Positions 33,499 to 42,509 of a stretch of DNA of 47,384 bases are shown here, piece by piece. The notes under the pieces were generated by a model. That model was not told the DNA's origin and did no database searches. It saw only the letters and a program-made list of their open reading frames with translations. Both the position numbers and the translations under genes were made by a program. The stretch covers positions 1-47,384 of the forward strand of contig NZ_RXMA01000033.1 in assembly GCF_003966125.1 (NCBI RefSeq), given 5' to 3'. The stretch is from Azospirillum griseum. GTDB taxonomy: Bacteria; Pseudomonadota; Alphaproteobacteria; Azospirillales; Azospirillaceae. Positions within the stretch are counted from its first letter, which is position 1, and every line of letters begins with the position of its first letter.

Positions 33499-34856
33499 CA
33501 GCGGTCCCTTTCGGAGAGATCGACGGAATGACCACCGCCACCGCTGTCTCCGGAGCGGATGGCGTGCGCGACGGCGGAAGCGCCATGACTCATGGTTTGG
33601 CTGCGCCGCAGGCGTTTGGCCCAGTCCGGCGGGGATGTGGCCGTGTCGGGGGCGGACGTGGCTGTGGCGCCGTCAGCGTCGGCGACGGCGCCCATGGTCG
33701 AACCGCCGCCGGTGGTGGCGACGGCGGAACGGGCGCCCGCCTGATGCTGCTCTTTCAGGCTGTCGGCGGCGCTCTTCACCGCGTGTTTGATCGGAGCGGC
33801 GGCGGCCTGTCCAGCGGCCTTGCCAACCCCGGCCAGACCGGAGGCCACCCCGGCCACGCCCGATTGTCCGGCGGACCCGAGAGCGTAAGCGCTGGAGGCC
33901 GCGCCCACTGTGCGGGCGGTTCCCTGCGCTGCGGCGGCGGTGGCGCGGCCGACGCCAGCCAGGGCGGCTCCCCCTCCCGCGACGGCGGCGGTGGCTCCGG
34001 CGGCGACCCCGGCCACGGCGAGGCCAGTGCCGACAGCCGCCCCGGCCCCAAGCTGCGGCGCGCCGGAGACCAGGCCGGTGGCGATGCCGGGGCCGAAGAT
34101 CCCCAAACCCAGCATGGCCAGGGCGGCCAGAACCACGGAGAGCGCCTGTTCGATGGTCGGCTGGCTGGAGCCATAACCCGCGGTGAATTGGCCGAACAGG
34201 CCGGTTCCGATGCCGACGATCACCGCCAGCACCATCACCTTGACGCCCGAGGCGACGATGTTGCCCAGCACTTTCTCGGCGAGGAACGCCGTCTTGCCGA
34301 ACAGGGCGAAGGGGATCAGCACGAAGCCGGCCAGCGTGGTCAGCTTGAATTCGATCAGGGTGACGAAGAGCTGGACGGCGAGGAGGAAGAAGGCGACCAG
34401 AACGATCAGCCAGGACACCATCAAGACGGCGAGCTGGACGAAGTTGGCGAAAAAGGCGGTGACGCCCATCATGGTGCTGGCCGCGTCCAGCAGCGGCTGG
34501 GCGGCGTCCAGCCCGACCTGGGCGAGGCGGCCGGGCCGAAGAAACTCGGCGGCGCCGATCGAGGAGCCGCCCGCCAGCAGGCCGAGACCGGCGAAGCTGT
34601 TGAACAGCAGCTTGGCGAGGCCGTTGAAGTTGCCGATGAGATAGGCGAAGAAGCCGATGGAGAGGGTTTTCCTGACGAGGCGCTGAACGATGTCCTCGTC
34701 GGCGCCCCAGGCCCAGAACAGCGCCGCCAGCGTGATGTCGAGAGCGATCAGCGTCGACGACAGAGAGGCCATCTCCCCCTTCAGCAAACCGAAGCCGCTG
34801 TCGATGTAGGTGGTGAAGGTGGCGAGGAAGAGGTCGATGACGCCGACGTTGTTCAT
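33498..34856 (-). CDS. trbL: TrbL / VirB6-like membrane protein
   Basis: 452 residues. About six to eight membrane helices lie between 30 and 265, including ALDITLAALFWAWGADEDIV and LIEFKLTTLAGFVLIPFALF, the hallmark of TrbL. A long Ala/Gly-rich region (about 265-365) and a hydrophilic, probably cytoplasmic tail follow. VirB6-like proteins form the inner-membrane part of the DNA channel. The protein starts six bases after trbJ; no trbK-like entry-exclusion gene sits between them. Confidence 0.93.
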   Translation of the reverse strand: MNNVGVIDLFLATFTTYIDSGFGLLKGEMASLSSTLIALDITLAALFWAWGADEDIVQRLVRKTLSIGFFAYLIGNFNGLAKLLFNSFAGLGLLAGGSSIGAAEFLRPGRLAQVGLDAAQPLLDAASTMMGVTAFFANFVQLAVLMVSWLIVLVAFFLLAVQLFVTLIEFKLTTLAGFVLIPFALFGKTAFLAEKVLGNIVASGVKVMVLAVIVGIGTGLFGQFTAGYGSSQPTIEQALSVVLAALAMLGLGIFGPGIATGLVSGAPQLGAGAAVGTGLAVAGVAAGATAAVAGGGAALAGVGRATAAAAQGTARTVGAASSAYALGSAGQSGVAGVASGLAGVGKAAGQAAAAPIKHAVKSAADSLKEQHQAGARSAVATTGGGSTMGAVADADGATATSAPDTATSPPDWAKRLRRSQTMSHGASAVAHAIRSGDSGGGGHSVDLSERDR

Positions 34857-34862
34857 CGCGGG

Positions 34863-35588
34863 TCACTCCCCGAACATGGTCACGGCGTGGGGGACGTAGC
34901 CGCTGCGGGTGGAGAAACGCCGGTACTGGACCTGGCCTTGGGATTCGGCGCTGGCGGTCCGCGCCTGTTCCAGAGCGTCGGCGCGCGCCTTGGCCGCCAG
35001 CAGGGCGGTCAGGTCGGAGAGCTGCTGGGATTGCAGGGCGAGGAGCTGGTTTCCGGCCTGGGCGGCCTGGAGCGCGCCGCTGGCCGACTGGCTGGCCGAG
35101 ACCTGCGCGGTCATGGCGTCGGTGGCGTCGTCGATGTTGCCGACCACGACGGCCTGGGTCTTCAGGGAATCCTCGAAAGCGCCGACGGAGGTCTTCCAGC
35201 GGGTTTGGGCGTCGGCGATCAGGGCGGCGTCGGAAGAGGACGGAGCGGCGGGGCCGTAGGGGCCGGAGAACGCCGTTTCGATCCGCTCGACGTCGTAGGC
35301 GATGGTCTGGGCCTGGGCGATCATGCGCTGGGTGCGCTGGACCGAAGTCAGCAGGCCGGACAGCGTCGAGGTCGGCAGGCGTTCCAGATTCCTGGCCTGA
35401 TTGGCCAGCATCTGGGCCTCGTTGGTCAGGGAGGTGATCTGGTTGTTGATCTGCTCCAGGGCGCGGGCGGCCTGGATGACGTTCTGGGCGTAGTTGCTCG
35501 GGTCGAAGACCGTCAGGGCCTGGGCGGACGACAGCGTCAGTCCGGCGGTCAGCAGCAGGACGCACGGAAGGGAACGGCGCTTGGTCAT
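34863..35588 (-). CDS. trbJ: TrbJ / VirB5-like conjugation protein
   Basis: 241 residues. A signal peptide (RRSLPCVLLLTAGLTLSSAQA) precedes VFDPSNYAQNVIQAARALEQ and long helical stretches such as INNQITSLTNEAQMLANQAR, the TrbJ pattern. TrbJ is exported and is thought to act as a minor pilus tip or mating-pair component. Start 35588 overlaps the trbE stop (ATGA); the open frame upstream is antisense to nothing conserved and was not used. The C-terminus GYVPHAVTMFGE is typical. Confidence 0.9.
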   Translation of the reverse strand: MTKRRSLPCVLLLTAGLTLSSAQALTVFDPSNYAQNVIQAARALEQINNQITSLTNEAQMLANQARNLERLPTSTLSGLLTSVQRTQRMIAQAQTIAYDVERIETAFSGPYGPAAPSSSDAALIADAQTRWKTSVGAFEDSLKTQAVVVGNIDDATDAMTAQVSASQSASGALQAAQAGNQLLALQSQQLSDLTALLAAKARADALEQARTASAESQGQVQYRRFSTRSGYVPHAVTMFGE

Positions 35589-38005
35589 GGCGCGGCCTCC
35601 AGATTGGTCAGGTCGGGGATGAGATCGGCGGCCCAGCCAAGGCGGCGCTCGCGCAGCCAGGCGGCGACGAAACCGCCGCGCCCATGCTCGGCGATCACCC
35701 GCTCGATGGCGGCGTGGTCGGCCTTGCCGGAGGCGGCGCAGAAGGCGAGGGCCACCGGCCCCAGACCCAGCTCGAACAGCCGGTTGCCCTGGCGCGATTG
35801 TCCGTAATAGTCGCGCTTCGGCGTCGCGCGGGCGATGATGGCGATCTGGCGGTCGTTGAGGCCGAAGCGGCGGTAGATGGCGGTGATTTGCGGTTCGATG
35901 GCGCGGTCGTTGGGCAGGAAGACGCGGGTCGGGCAGCTTTCGACGATGGCCGGGGCGATGGGGTTGTCGGCGATGTCGGAGAGCGACTGGGTGGCGAAGA
36001 CGACGCTGGCGTTCTTCTTGCGCAGCGTCTTCAGCCATTCGCGGAGCTGCTGGGCGAAGGCGGGATCATCGAGGACCAGCCAGCCCTCGTCGATGATCAG
36101 CAGGGTGGGGCGACCGTCGAGCCGCCCCTCGACGCGGTGGAACAGATGGGTCAGCACGGCGGGGGCCGCGCCGCCGCCGATCAGCCCTTCGGTCTCGAAC
36201 GCCAGAACGTCGGCGTCGCCCAGCCGTTCGCTTTCGGCGTCGAGCAGCCGCCCGAAGGGGCCGCCGACGCAATAGGGCTGAAGGGCCTGTTTCAGGGTGG
36301 TGGATTGCAGCAGCACGGCGAGGCCGGTGAGGGTGCGCTCTTGCTCTGGGGAGGAGGCCAGGGATCCCAGCGCCGACCACAGACGCTCCTTGACGGCGGC
36401 GTCCACCGTCACCCCTTCCCGGCTGAGAATCCCGGCCACCCACGCGGCGGCCCACGCCCGTTCGGCCGGATCGTCGATGCGGGCGAGCGGCTGGAGGGCG
36501 ACGCCGCCGTCTCCGCCCAAATCATGCCAGTCGCCGCCCATTCCAAGCGCGGCGGCGCGGATCGACCCGCCGAAATCGAAGGCGAAGACCTGCGATCCGG
36601 GGTAGCGCCGGAACTGCAACGCCATCAAGGCCAGCAGCACCGACTTTCCGGCCCCGGTCGGGCCGACCACCAGCGTGTGGCCGACATCGCCGACATGCAG
36701 GACGAAGCGGAACGGCGTCGAACCTTCTGTCTTGGCGAAGAACAGCGGCGGGGCTTGGGCATGCTCATCCCGTTCCGGCCCGGCCCACACCGCCGACAGC
36801 GGGATCATGTGGGCGAGGTTCAGGGTGCTGACCGGCGACTGGCGGACGTTGGCGTAGACATGGCCGGGCAGCGATCCCAACCAGGCCTCCACCGCGTTCA
36901 GGGATTCGGGCATGCACGTGAAGTCGCGGCCCTGGATGACCTTCTCGACCAGCCGCAGCTTTTCGGCGGCGAGACCGGAATCCTCGTCCCAGACCGTCAC
37001 GGTGGCGGTGACGTAGGTCTGCCCGACATCGTCGGCGCCCAACTCCTGCAAGGCCGCGTCGGCGTCGGCGGCCTTGTTGGCGGCGTCGGAATCGACCAGG
37101 GCGGCGGCCTCGTTGGTCATCACCTCCTTCAGGATGGCGGCGATGGATTTCCGTTTGGCGAACCATTGGCGGCGGATGCGGGTCAACAGCGCTGCCGCCT
37201 CGGTCTTGTCGAGCAGGATGGCGCGGGTGGACCAGCGGTAGGGGAAGGCGAGCCGGTTGAGGTCGTCGAGAATCCCCGGATGGGTGGCTGTGGGAAAACC
37301 CGTCACCGTCAGGGTGCGCAGATGGGCGGCGCCGAGCCTGGGTTCCAGCCCGCCGGTCAAGGGCTGGTCGGCCAGCAGCGCGTCGAGATGCATCGGGATC
37401 TCCGGCACCCGGACGCGCTGCGTTTTGGTGGAGATGGTCGAATGCAGGTGGGTCAGGGTTTCGCCGTCGTCGAGCCAGGCCACCTCCGGGACGAAGCCGT
37501 CGATCAGGCGCAGCATCCGGTCGGTGCGGTCGATGAAGCCGCGCAGCCAGTCCCACGGATCGACGCCGCGCGCCGCTTTGCCCTCAAAGAGCCAGCCTTC
37601 AGCCCGTCCGGCCTCGTCGCTTGGCGGCAACCACAGGATGGTGAGGAAACAGCGGCTCTCGAAATGCAGCCCGTCCTGCTCGAAACCGTCCCGCCGCTCC
37701 AGATCGACCAGGGCCGAGGCGGGATCGGGGAAGCGGCTGTCCGGGTAGTCCGTCGCCGTCCGCCGGTCGGCCTCGACGAACAAGGCCCAACCGGAGCCAA
37801 GGCGGCGCAGGGCGTTGTTGAGGCGGGCGGTGACGCCGACCAGTTCGGACGGGGTGGCGCTGTCGAGGTCCGGCCCGCGAAAGCGCGCGGTGCGCTGAAA
37901 GCTGCCGTCCTTGTTGAGCACCACGCCCGGCGCCACCAGCGCCGCCCAGGGCAGGACATCGGCAAGGCTGGCCGGGCGATGGCGGTATTCGCTGAGGTTC
38001 AGCAT
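35585..38005 (-). CDS. trbE: TrbE / VirB4-like conjugation ATPase
   Basis: 806 residues. The N-terminal CagE/VirB4 domain occupies about 1-400. The ATPase domain has Walker A VVGPTGAGKSVLLAL (448-455 core), Walker B LLIIDEGWLVLD (about 634-645), and the later FATQSLSDIADNPIAPAIVE. VirB4 ATPases sit on the inner membrane and power pilus assembly and substrate transfer. The N-terminal MLNLSEYRHRPASLADVLPW is characteristic of TrbE. Full length and with no frame break. It starts three bases after trbD. Confidence 0.96.
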   Translation of the reverse strand: MLNLSEYRHRPASLADVLPWAALVAPGVVLNKDGSFQRTARFRGPDLDSATPSELVGVTARLNNALRRLGSGWALFVEADRRTATDYPDSRFPDPASALVDLERRDGFEQDGLHFESRCFLTILWLPPSDEAGRAEGWLFEGKAARGVDPWDWLRGFIDRTDRMLRLIDGFVPEVAWLDDGETLTHLHSTISTKTQRVRVPEIPMHLDALLADQPLTGGLEPRLGAAHLRTLTVTGFPTATHPGILDDLNRLAFPYRWSTRAILLDKTEAAALLTRIRRQWFAKRKSIAAILKEVMTNEAAALVDSDAANKAADADAALQELGADDVGQTYVTATVTVWDEDSGLAAEKLRLVEKVIQGRDFTCMPESLNAVEAWLGSLPGHVYANVRQSPVSTLNLAHMIPLSAVWAGPERDEHAQAPPLFFAKTEGSTPFRFVLHVGDVGHTLVVGPTGAGKSVLLALMALQFRRYPGSQVFAFDFGGSIRAAALGMGGDWHDLGGDGGVALQPLARIDDPAERAWAAAWVAGILSREGVTVDAAVKERLWSALGSLASSPEQERTLTGLAVLLQSTTLKQALQPYCVGGPFGRLLDAESERLGDADVLAFETEGLIGGGAAPAVLTHLFHRVEGRLDGRPTLLIIDEGWLVLDDPAFAQQLREWLKTLRKKNASVVFATQSLSDIADNPIAPAIVESCPTRVFLPNDRAIEPQITAIYRRFGLNDRQIAIIARATPKRDYYGQSRQGNRLFELGLGPVALAFCAASGKADHAAIERVIAEHGRGGFVAAWLRERRLGWAADLIPDLTNLEAAP

Positions 38006-38008
38006 CGC

Positions 38009-38278
38009 CTACACCCCGAGATGGGCCGGGTGACGGAGGTGGCGGCGGGCCACCTCGACGAATTGCGGGTCGTGTTTGGCCGCCCAGACGGCGGCGGCGT
38101 GCCCGACGACCCAGAGGATCAGGCCAGGGATCCACAGCCGCAGCCCCAGCGCGATGGCGGCGGCCAGGGTTCCGTTGGCGATGGCCACGGCGCGCGGCGC
38201 GCCGCCCAGCAGGATCGGTTCGGTCAGCGCCCGGTGGACCGGAACGTGGAAGCCGGGAACGGGATCGGCGCCGGTCAT
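38009..38278 (-). CDS. trbD: TrbD / VirB3-like protein
   Basis: 89 residues: PVHRALTEPILLGGAPRAVA, then two membrane helices (about 29-60, AIANGTLAAAIALGLRLWIP and GLILWVVGHAAAVWA), then KHDPQFVEVARRHLRH. This is the complete TrbD pattern. VirB3-like proteins partner with the VirB4 ATPase at the inner membrane. Overlaps trbC by four bases. Confidence 0.93.
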   Translation of the reverse strand: MTGADPVPGFHVPVHRALTEPILLGGAPRAVAIANGTLAAAIALGLRLWIPGLILWVVGHAAAVWAAKHDPQFVEVARRHLRHPAHLGV

Positions 38279-38610
38279 CGGACCAGCGCCCCGCCGCTGA
38301 AGGAGAAGAAGGACAGGAAGAAGCTGGAGGCGGCAAAGGCGATGGACAGGCCGAAGACGATTTGGATCAACCGCCGAAAGCCGCCCGACGTATCGCCAAA
38401 GGCGAGCGTCAGGCCGGTGACGGTGATGATGATGACCGAGATGATCTTGGCGACCGGCCCCTGGACGGATTCGAGGATCTGTTGCAGCGGCGTCTCCCAC
38501 GGCATCGACGATCCCGAGGCGTGGGCGGCGGGAGTCCAGGCCAGGGCAACAAAAGAGACGGCGGCGGCGGTCGCCAGATGGCGGCGGACGCGCAGGGCGA
38601 ATCGGCTCAT
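38275..38610 (-). CDS. trbC: TrbC / VirB2-like pilin
   Basis: 111 residues. A long signal peptide (residues 1-31, ending AAHA) is followed by WETPLQQILESVQGPVAKII and two hydrophobic helices (IISVIIITVTGLTLAFGD and a second, FGLSIAFAASSFFLSFFSF). This matches the VirB2 pilin, which is cleaved, possibly cyclised and polymerised into the conjugative pilus. Overlaps trbB and trbD by four bases each. Confidence 0.93.
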   Translation of the reverse strand: MSRFALRVRRHLATAAAVSFVALAWTPAAHASGSSMPWETPLQQILESVQGPVAKIISVIIITVTGLTLAFGDTSGGFRRLIQIVFGLSIAFAASSFFLSFFSFSGGALVR

Positions 38611-39587
38611 GAGACGTCTCCGGTGGCGGTGAGGGACAGGACGCGGTAGTCGCCGGTGAGGGGATCGAGACCGGCGACCTCGGCCAGTTCGACCAGGCGG
38701 CGGTTCCGTCCCCGACCGGACAGAACGGCGATGAGGTCGATGGTGTCGGCGATCAGGGCGCGGGGCACGACGACTACCGCCTCTTGAATGAGCTGCTCAA
38801 GACGACGCAACGCGCCGAGGGCGGACCCGGCGTGGATGGTGCCGACGCCGCCGGGATGACCGGTGCCCCAGGCCTTCAACAGGTCGAGCGCCTCGGCCCC
38901 GCGCACCTCGCCGATGGGAATGCGGTCGGGGCGCAGACGAAGGGCGGAACGGACCAGATCGGACAACGAAACGACGCCGTCCTTGGTCCTGAGCGCCACC
39001 AGATTGGGCGACCGGCATTGCAGCTCGCGGGTGTCCTCGATCAGCACCACCCGGTCGGCGGTCTTGGCGATTTCGGCCAGGAGCGCGTTGGTCAGGGTGG
39101 TCTTGCCGGTCGATGTGCCGCCCGCCACCAGGATGTTCTTGCGGGCGGCGACCGCCCGGCGCAGGGTTTCGGCCTGCCCGGCGACCATGACGCCGGTGGC
39201 GACATAGTCGTCCAGGGTGAACACCGCCACCGCCGGTTTGCGGATGGCGAAGCAGGGGGCCGCGACCACCGGCGGCAGCAGTCCCTCGAAGCGCTCCCCA
39301 CTTTCCGGCAGTTCGGCGGAGACGCGGGGGGCGCCGGGGTGAACCTCGGCGCCGACATGATGCGCCACCAGCCGGACGATGCGCTCGCCGTCGGTCGGGG
39401 GCAGGGTGGCCCCGGTGTCGGCCAGCCCGTCCGTCAACCGATCCACCCACAGCTTGCCGTCGGGGTTGAGCATCACCTCGACGACCGCCGGGTCTTCGAG
39501 GAAGGCCGTGATGGCTGATCCCAGCGCGGTGCGCAGCATGCGGGTGCTGCGGGCGAAGGCTTCGGACTGGGTGGCGGCAGGGGTCAT
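38607..39587 (-). CDS. trbB: TrbB / VirB11-like secretion ATPase
   Basis: 326 residues. The N-terminal domain has FLEDPAVVEVMLNPDGKLWV; the ATPase domain has Walker A VAGGTSTGKTTLTNALL (156-163 core), VVLIEDTRELQ (Walker B-like), the His box GTGHPGGVGTIHA and LRLRPDRIPIGEVRGAEALD. VirB11-type hexamers switch the system between pilus assembly and DNA transfer. ATG 39593 is an alternative start two codons upstream; 39587 keeps GGGGAT at proper spacing. First gene of the tight trb block. Confidence 0.95.
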   Translation of the reverse strand: MTPAATQSEAFARSTRMLRTALGSAITAFLEDPAVVEVMLNPDGKLWVDRLTDGLADTGATLPPTDGERIVRLVAHHVGAEVHPGAPRVSAELPESGERFEGLLPPVVAAPCFAIRKPAVAVFTLDDYVATGVMVAGQAETLRRAVAARKNILVAGGTSTGKTTLTNALLAEIAKTADRVVLIEDTRELQCRSPNLVALRTKDGVVSLSDLVRSALRLRPDRIPIGEVRGAEALDLLKAWGTGHPGGVGTIHAGSALGALRRLEQLIQEAVVVVPRALIADTIDLIAVLSGRGRNRRLVELAEVAGLDPLTGDYRVLSLTATGDVS

Positions 39588-39605
39588 GATCATCCCCGGT
39601 CTGGG

Positions 39606-39629
39606 CCGATCCCGTGAGGGTGGGATCGG
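39606..39629. promoter_or_regulatory. Inverted repeat before trbB, possible CopG-type operator
   Basis: CCGATCCC (39606-39613) and GGGATCGG (39622-39629) are perfect complements separated by eight bases, 18 bases upstream of the trbB start. The 193-base gap between the CopG-like gene and trbB is the largest in the trb block, so a promoter here is plausible and the ribbon-helix-helix protein encoded just upstream is the natural candidate to bind it. Confidence 0.4.
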
Positions 39630-39780
39630 TGACGAGGATGATTAGAAGAACCAGGATTCAGTCAGGCGCAACAAGGGCTTGGGCGTAGTAGGGCTTTGGC
39701 GCGCAAAGACAGGGGATTGGCGGAATTGCTGACGGTTGAGGACGTGCGAGGGTGGGCAACGGTGAAGCCAGGAACGAACG

Positions 39781-40227
39781 TTAAGCTTCACCCTCGCCCC
39801 CTTGCTCATTCAGTTCCGACCCCCACCCGTCAACATCCTCGGGAATCTCCCGCAGGAAACTTTGGCCCTTCTGGAGCCGCCGCCCCAAGGTCTCGATGAA
39901 ATTCTCGAAACGCGCCCGGCCTTTGATCTGGGCGCTGGCCTGGGCGTCCTCGGGCAAGGGTGGGGTGACGGTCAGCCAGAAGCGGACGAACAGCGCCAGG
40001 GTTTCGGCGGTGATGCCGAGATCGCGTTCCAGCCGCTGGGCTTGACGCGACAGCCGGTCGAGGCGGCGGGTGAAGGCCGCCTCCCGCCGGTCGGCGCCAT
40101 CGGGGGAGAGGAAAGAGGCGACGGCGGCCTCGACGATGGCCGAGCGGGAGAGCTTGCGGCGGTCGGCCAGTTCGCCGATCTCGCGCAGCGTGGCCGGGGG
40201 AAAAGAGACGTTCAATCGGCTGCGCAT
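39781..40227 (-). CDS. CopG-like ribbon-helix-helix protein of the trb locus
   Basis: 148 residues. The N-terminal ribbon-helix-helix is RLNVSFPPATLREIGELADR followed by KLSRSAIVEAAVASFLSP. A coiled, charged middle (LDRLSRQAQRLERDLGITAE) and a family-specific C-terminus RARFENFIETLGRRL follow. Proteins of this kind stand between traG and trbB in many alphaproteobacterial conjugative elements and are believed to regulate transfer. It follows traG by 14 bases. An 8-bp pair GGTGAAGC/GCTTCACC (39761-39792) overlaps its stop codon. Confidence 0.88.
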   Translation of the reverse strand: MRSRLNVSFPPATLREIGELADRRKLSRSAIVEAAVASFLSPDGADRREAAFTRRLDRLSRQAQRLERDLGITAETLALFVRFWLTVTPPLPEDAQASAQIKGRARFENFIETLGRRLQKGQSFLREIPEDVDGWGSELNEQGGEGEA

Positions 40228-40241
40228 GGGGCCTCACACTC

Positions 40242-42239
40242 CTAGATCGTTGGGCCAAGATCATCGGCGGGATCGAGGGCGGCTTGGCGAACCACCCCTT
40301 GCAGGCGTCGGCGCAGGGCTTGGCGCTGTCGGGCGGCGTCTTCCGGGGCGTCGTCCTGGACCAGGGCGAACTCGTTCACGGGCTTTGTGTCACGCGGTTT
40401 CGCGGCGATGTCGACATGCTCGGGAAGGTCTGGCTCGCGGCGCAGGCCGCCGTTGGCGCCGTCTTCCTCGACTTTCTCGATTTCGGCCAACAAGCCTGGA
40501 TCGGGGTTGCGCGGCGGCAGGGGCGACCAGCCATCGCCCCGTGACGAGACTCCGCAAGATCGGGGATCGGGCGGAGGCAGAACGCGCTCGGCGAATCGTC
40601 GGTCTTCGTAATAGCGGGCTTTCTTTGCCCGCACCGGCGGAGCGCCGGCCACCATGACGATCTCGTCGGTGGGGGGCAATTGCATGACCTCGCCGGGGGT
40701 GAGCAAGGGCCGCGCGGTTTCGGAGCGCGACACCATCAGATGGCCCAGCCAGGGCGACAGGCGGCTGCCGGCGTAATTCTTCATCGCCTTCATCTCGGTG
40801 GCGGCGCCCAGCGCGTCGGAGACCCGCTTGGCGGTGCGCTCGTCGTTGGTGGCGAAGCTGACCCGGACGTGGCAGTTGTCGAGGATCGCGTTGTTCGGGC
40901 CATAGACCCGCTCGATCTGGTTGAGCGACTGGGCGATTAGGAACGCCTTGATCCCGTAGCCCGCCATGAAGGCCAGGGCGCTTTCGAAGAAATCGAGACG
41001 GCCCAGGGCGGGGAACTCGTCCAGCATCATCAGCAGGCGGTGGCGATGGTCCTTGGCGTGCAGATCCTCGGTCAGACGGCGGCCAATCTGGTTGAGCACC
41101 AGACGGATCAGCGGCTTGGTGCGGCTGATGTCGGACGGCGGCACCACCAGATAGAGGGTGGCCGGGGCGCGGTCAGCGACCAGATCGGCGATCCGCCAGT
41201 CGCACTGCCGGGTGACGTCGGCCACCACCGGGTCACGGTAGAGGCCGAGGAACGACATGGCGGTGGACAGCACGCCGGAGCGTTCGTTGTCCGATTTGTT
41301 GAGCAATTCCCGCGCCGTCGAGGCGACCACCGGGTGCGGCCCGACTTCGCCGAGATGGCGGGTGGTCATCATCGCCCGCAGGGTTTTCTCGATGGGGCGT
41401 TTGGGGTCGGACAGGAAGGCGGCGACACCGGCCAGAGTCTTGTCCGCCTCGGCGTAAAGGACATGCAGGATGGCGCCGACCAGCAGGGAATGGCTGGTCT
41501 TCTCCCAGTGGTTCCGCTTGTCGAGCGATCCCTCGGGATCGACCAGGACGTCGGCGACGTTCTGCACGTCGCGGACTTCCCCAGCGCCGCGCCGCACCTC
41601 CAGCAATGGGTTGTAGGCGGCGGAGCGCGGGTTGGTCGGATCGAACAGCAGCACCCGACCGTGGCGGGCGCGGAAACCGGCGGTGATCTGCCAATTCTCG
41701 CCCTTGATGTCATGGACGATGGCGGATCCGGGCCAGGTCAGCAGCGAGGGCACCACCAAGCCGACGCCTTTGCCGGAGCGTGTGGGCGCGAAGCACAGCA
41801 CATGCTCCGGCCCGTCATGGCGCAGATAAGCGCGCTCCAGCCTTCCCAGCACCAAACCGTCCCGACCGAGAAGACCGGCGGCTTTCACCTCCTTCCGGTC
41901 GGCCCAGCGGGCGGAGCCGTAGGTTTCGGCCTTTTTGATTTCCCGCGCCCGCCAGACCGACATGGTGATCGCGACGATGACCGCCAGGATGCCGCCCGAC
42001 GCGGCGATGCAGCCCCCCTCGGTGAAGACATCGGGCGCGTAGGCGTCGTAGGCGTACCACCACCAATAGAAGATCGGCGGGTGATAGACCGGCCAGCCGA
42101 GCAGGGTGAACCAGGGAGAGCCGAGTTCAGCCTGAAAGCCGAGCCGCCACGCCGTCCATTCGCTGGCGCCCCAGGTGGCGGCCAGCACGATCAGCAGGAC
42201 GGCGATGATCTGACCCCAAAGGATCTTGGTGGCGGACAT
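40242..42239 (-). CDS. traG: TraG / VirD4-like coupling protein
   Basis: 665 residues. Two N-terminal membrane helices (about 8-25 and 76-95), then the cytoplasmic ATPase with Walker A CFAPTRSGKGVGLVVPSLL (151-158 core), IVHDIKGENW, and LLMMLDEFPALGRLDFFESA (Walker B). The coupling protein hands the relaxase-DNA complex to the secretion channel. Start 42239 is preceded by GATGGAGG at good spacing; ATGs at 42251 and 42269 lack this. It lies in the normal place between relaxase and CopG-like genes. Confidence 0.95.
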   Translation of the reverse strand: MSATKILWGQIIAVLLIVLAATWGASEWTAWRLGFQAELGSPWFTLLGWPVYHPPIFYWWWYAYDAYAPDVFTEGGCIAASGGILAVIVAITMSVWRAREIKKAETYGSARWADRKEVKAAGLLGRDGLVLGRLERAYLRHDGPEHVLCFAPTRSGKGVGLVVPSLLTWPGSAIVHDIKGENWQITAGFRARHGRVLLFDPTNPRSAAYNPLLEVRRGAGEVRDVQNVADVLVDPEGSLDKRNHWEKTSHSLLVGAILHVLYAEADKTLAGVAAFLSDPKRPIEKTLRAMMTTRHLGEVGPHPVVASTARELLNKSDNERSGVLSTAMSFLGLYRDPVVADVTRQCDWRIADLVADRAPATLYLVVPPSDISRTKPLIRLVLNQIGRRLTEDLHAKDHRHRLLMMLDEFPALGRLDFFESALAFMAGYGIKAFLIAQSLNQIERVYGPNNAILDNCHVRVSFATNDERTAKRVSDALGAATEMKAMKNYAGSRLSPWLGHLMVSRSETARPLLTPGEVMQLPPTDEIVMVAGAPPVRAKKARYYEDRRFAERVLPPPDPRSCGVSSRGDGWSPLPPRNPDPGLLAEIEKVEEDGANGGLRREPDLPEHVDIAAKPRDTKPVNEFALVQDDAPEDAARQRQALRRRLQGVVRQAALDPADDLGPTI

Positions 42240-42372
42240 GATCGCCTCCATCACGACAGACCATGACATCGACCGAAGGAAACCGTGATTTCAAGCCGTG
42301 ACGGTCGCGTGTCGTGGAACCGGATGCAGGAGGGCGCAGATACAGGAGAAGGACGGGGACGGGCTGCGCAAC

Positions 42373-42410
42373 GCGATGTTCGGCGGTACAACATCGCGGT
42401 CTATGACCGC
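42373..42410. repeat. Two abutting hairpins between relaxase and traG
   Basis: GCGATGTT (42373-42380) pairs with AACATCGC (42390-42397), and directly after it GCGGTC (42396-42401) pairs with GACCGC (42405-42410). The 270-base relaxase-traG gap otherwise has only an unrecognised small plus-strand frame. The structure could end or process the relaxase transcript, regulate traG, or belong to a transfer origin. Confidence 0.45.
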
Positions 42411-42509
42411 GCTCTGTTCAAGCTCGCCGCCGGGTCACGGCGCAAGCTGTCCGCCTGTCCCGAACTGGCGCCGGTTCTTGATCGCTGCCGCATCGCCATT
42501 TTCTGAGCC

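Noticed and set aside
33528..35807. 759-codon plus-strand frame
   Set aside because: Antisense to trbL and trbJ, low-complexity Gly/Glu-rich; no domain.
35684..38632. 982-codon plus-strand frame
   Set aside because: Antisense to the trbE ATPase and neighbours, which carry Walker motifs in the other strand.
42285..42506. Possible 73-residue plus-strand gene between relaxase and traG
   Set aside because: No recognised motif, poor ribosome site, runs through two hairpins and opposes the transcription of the whole module; left unannotated.
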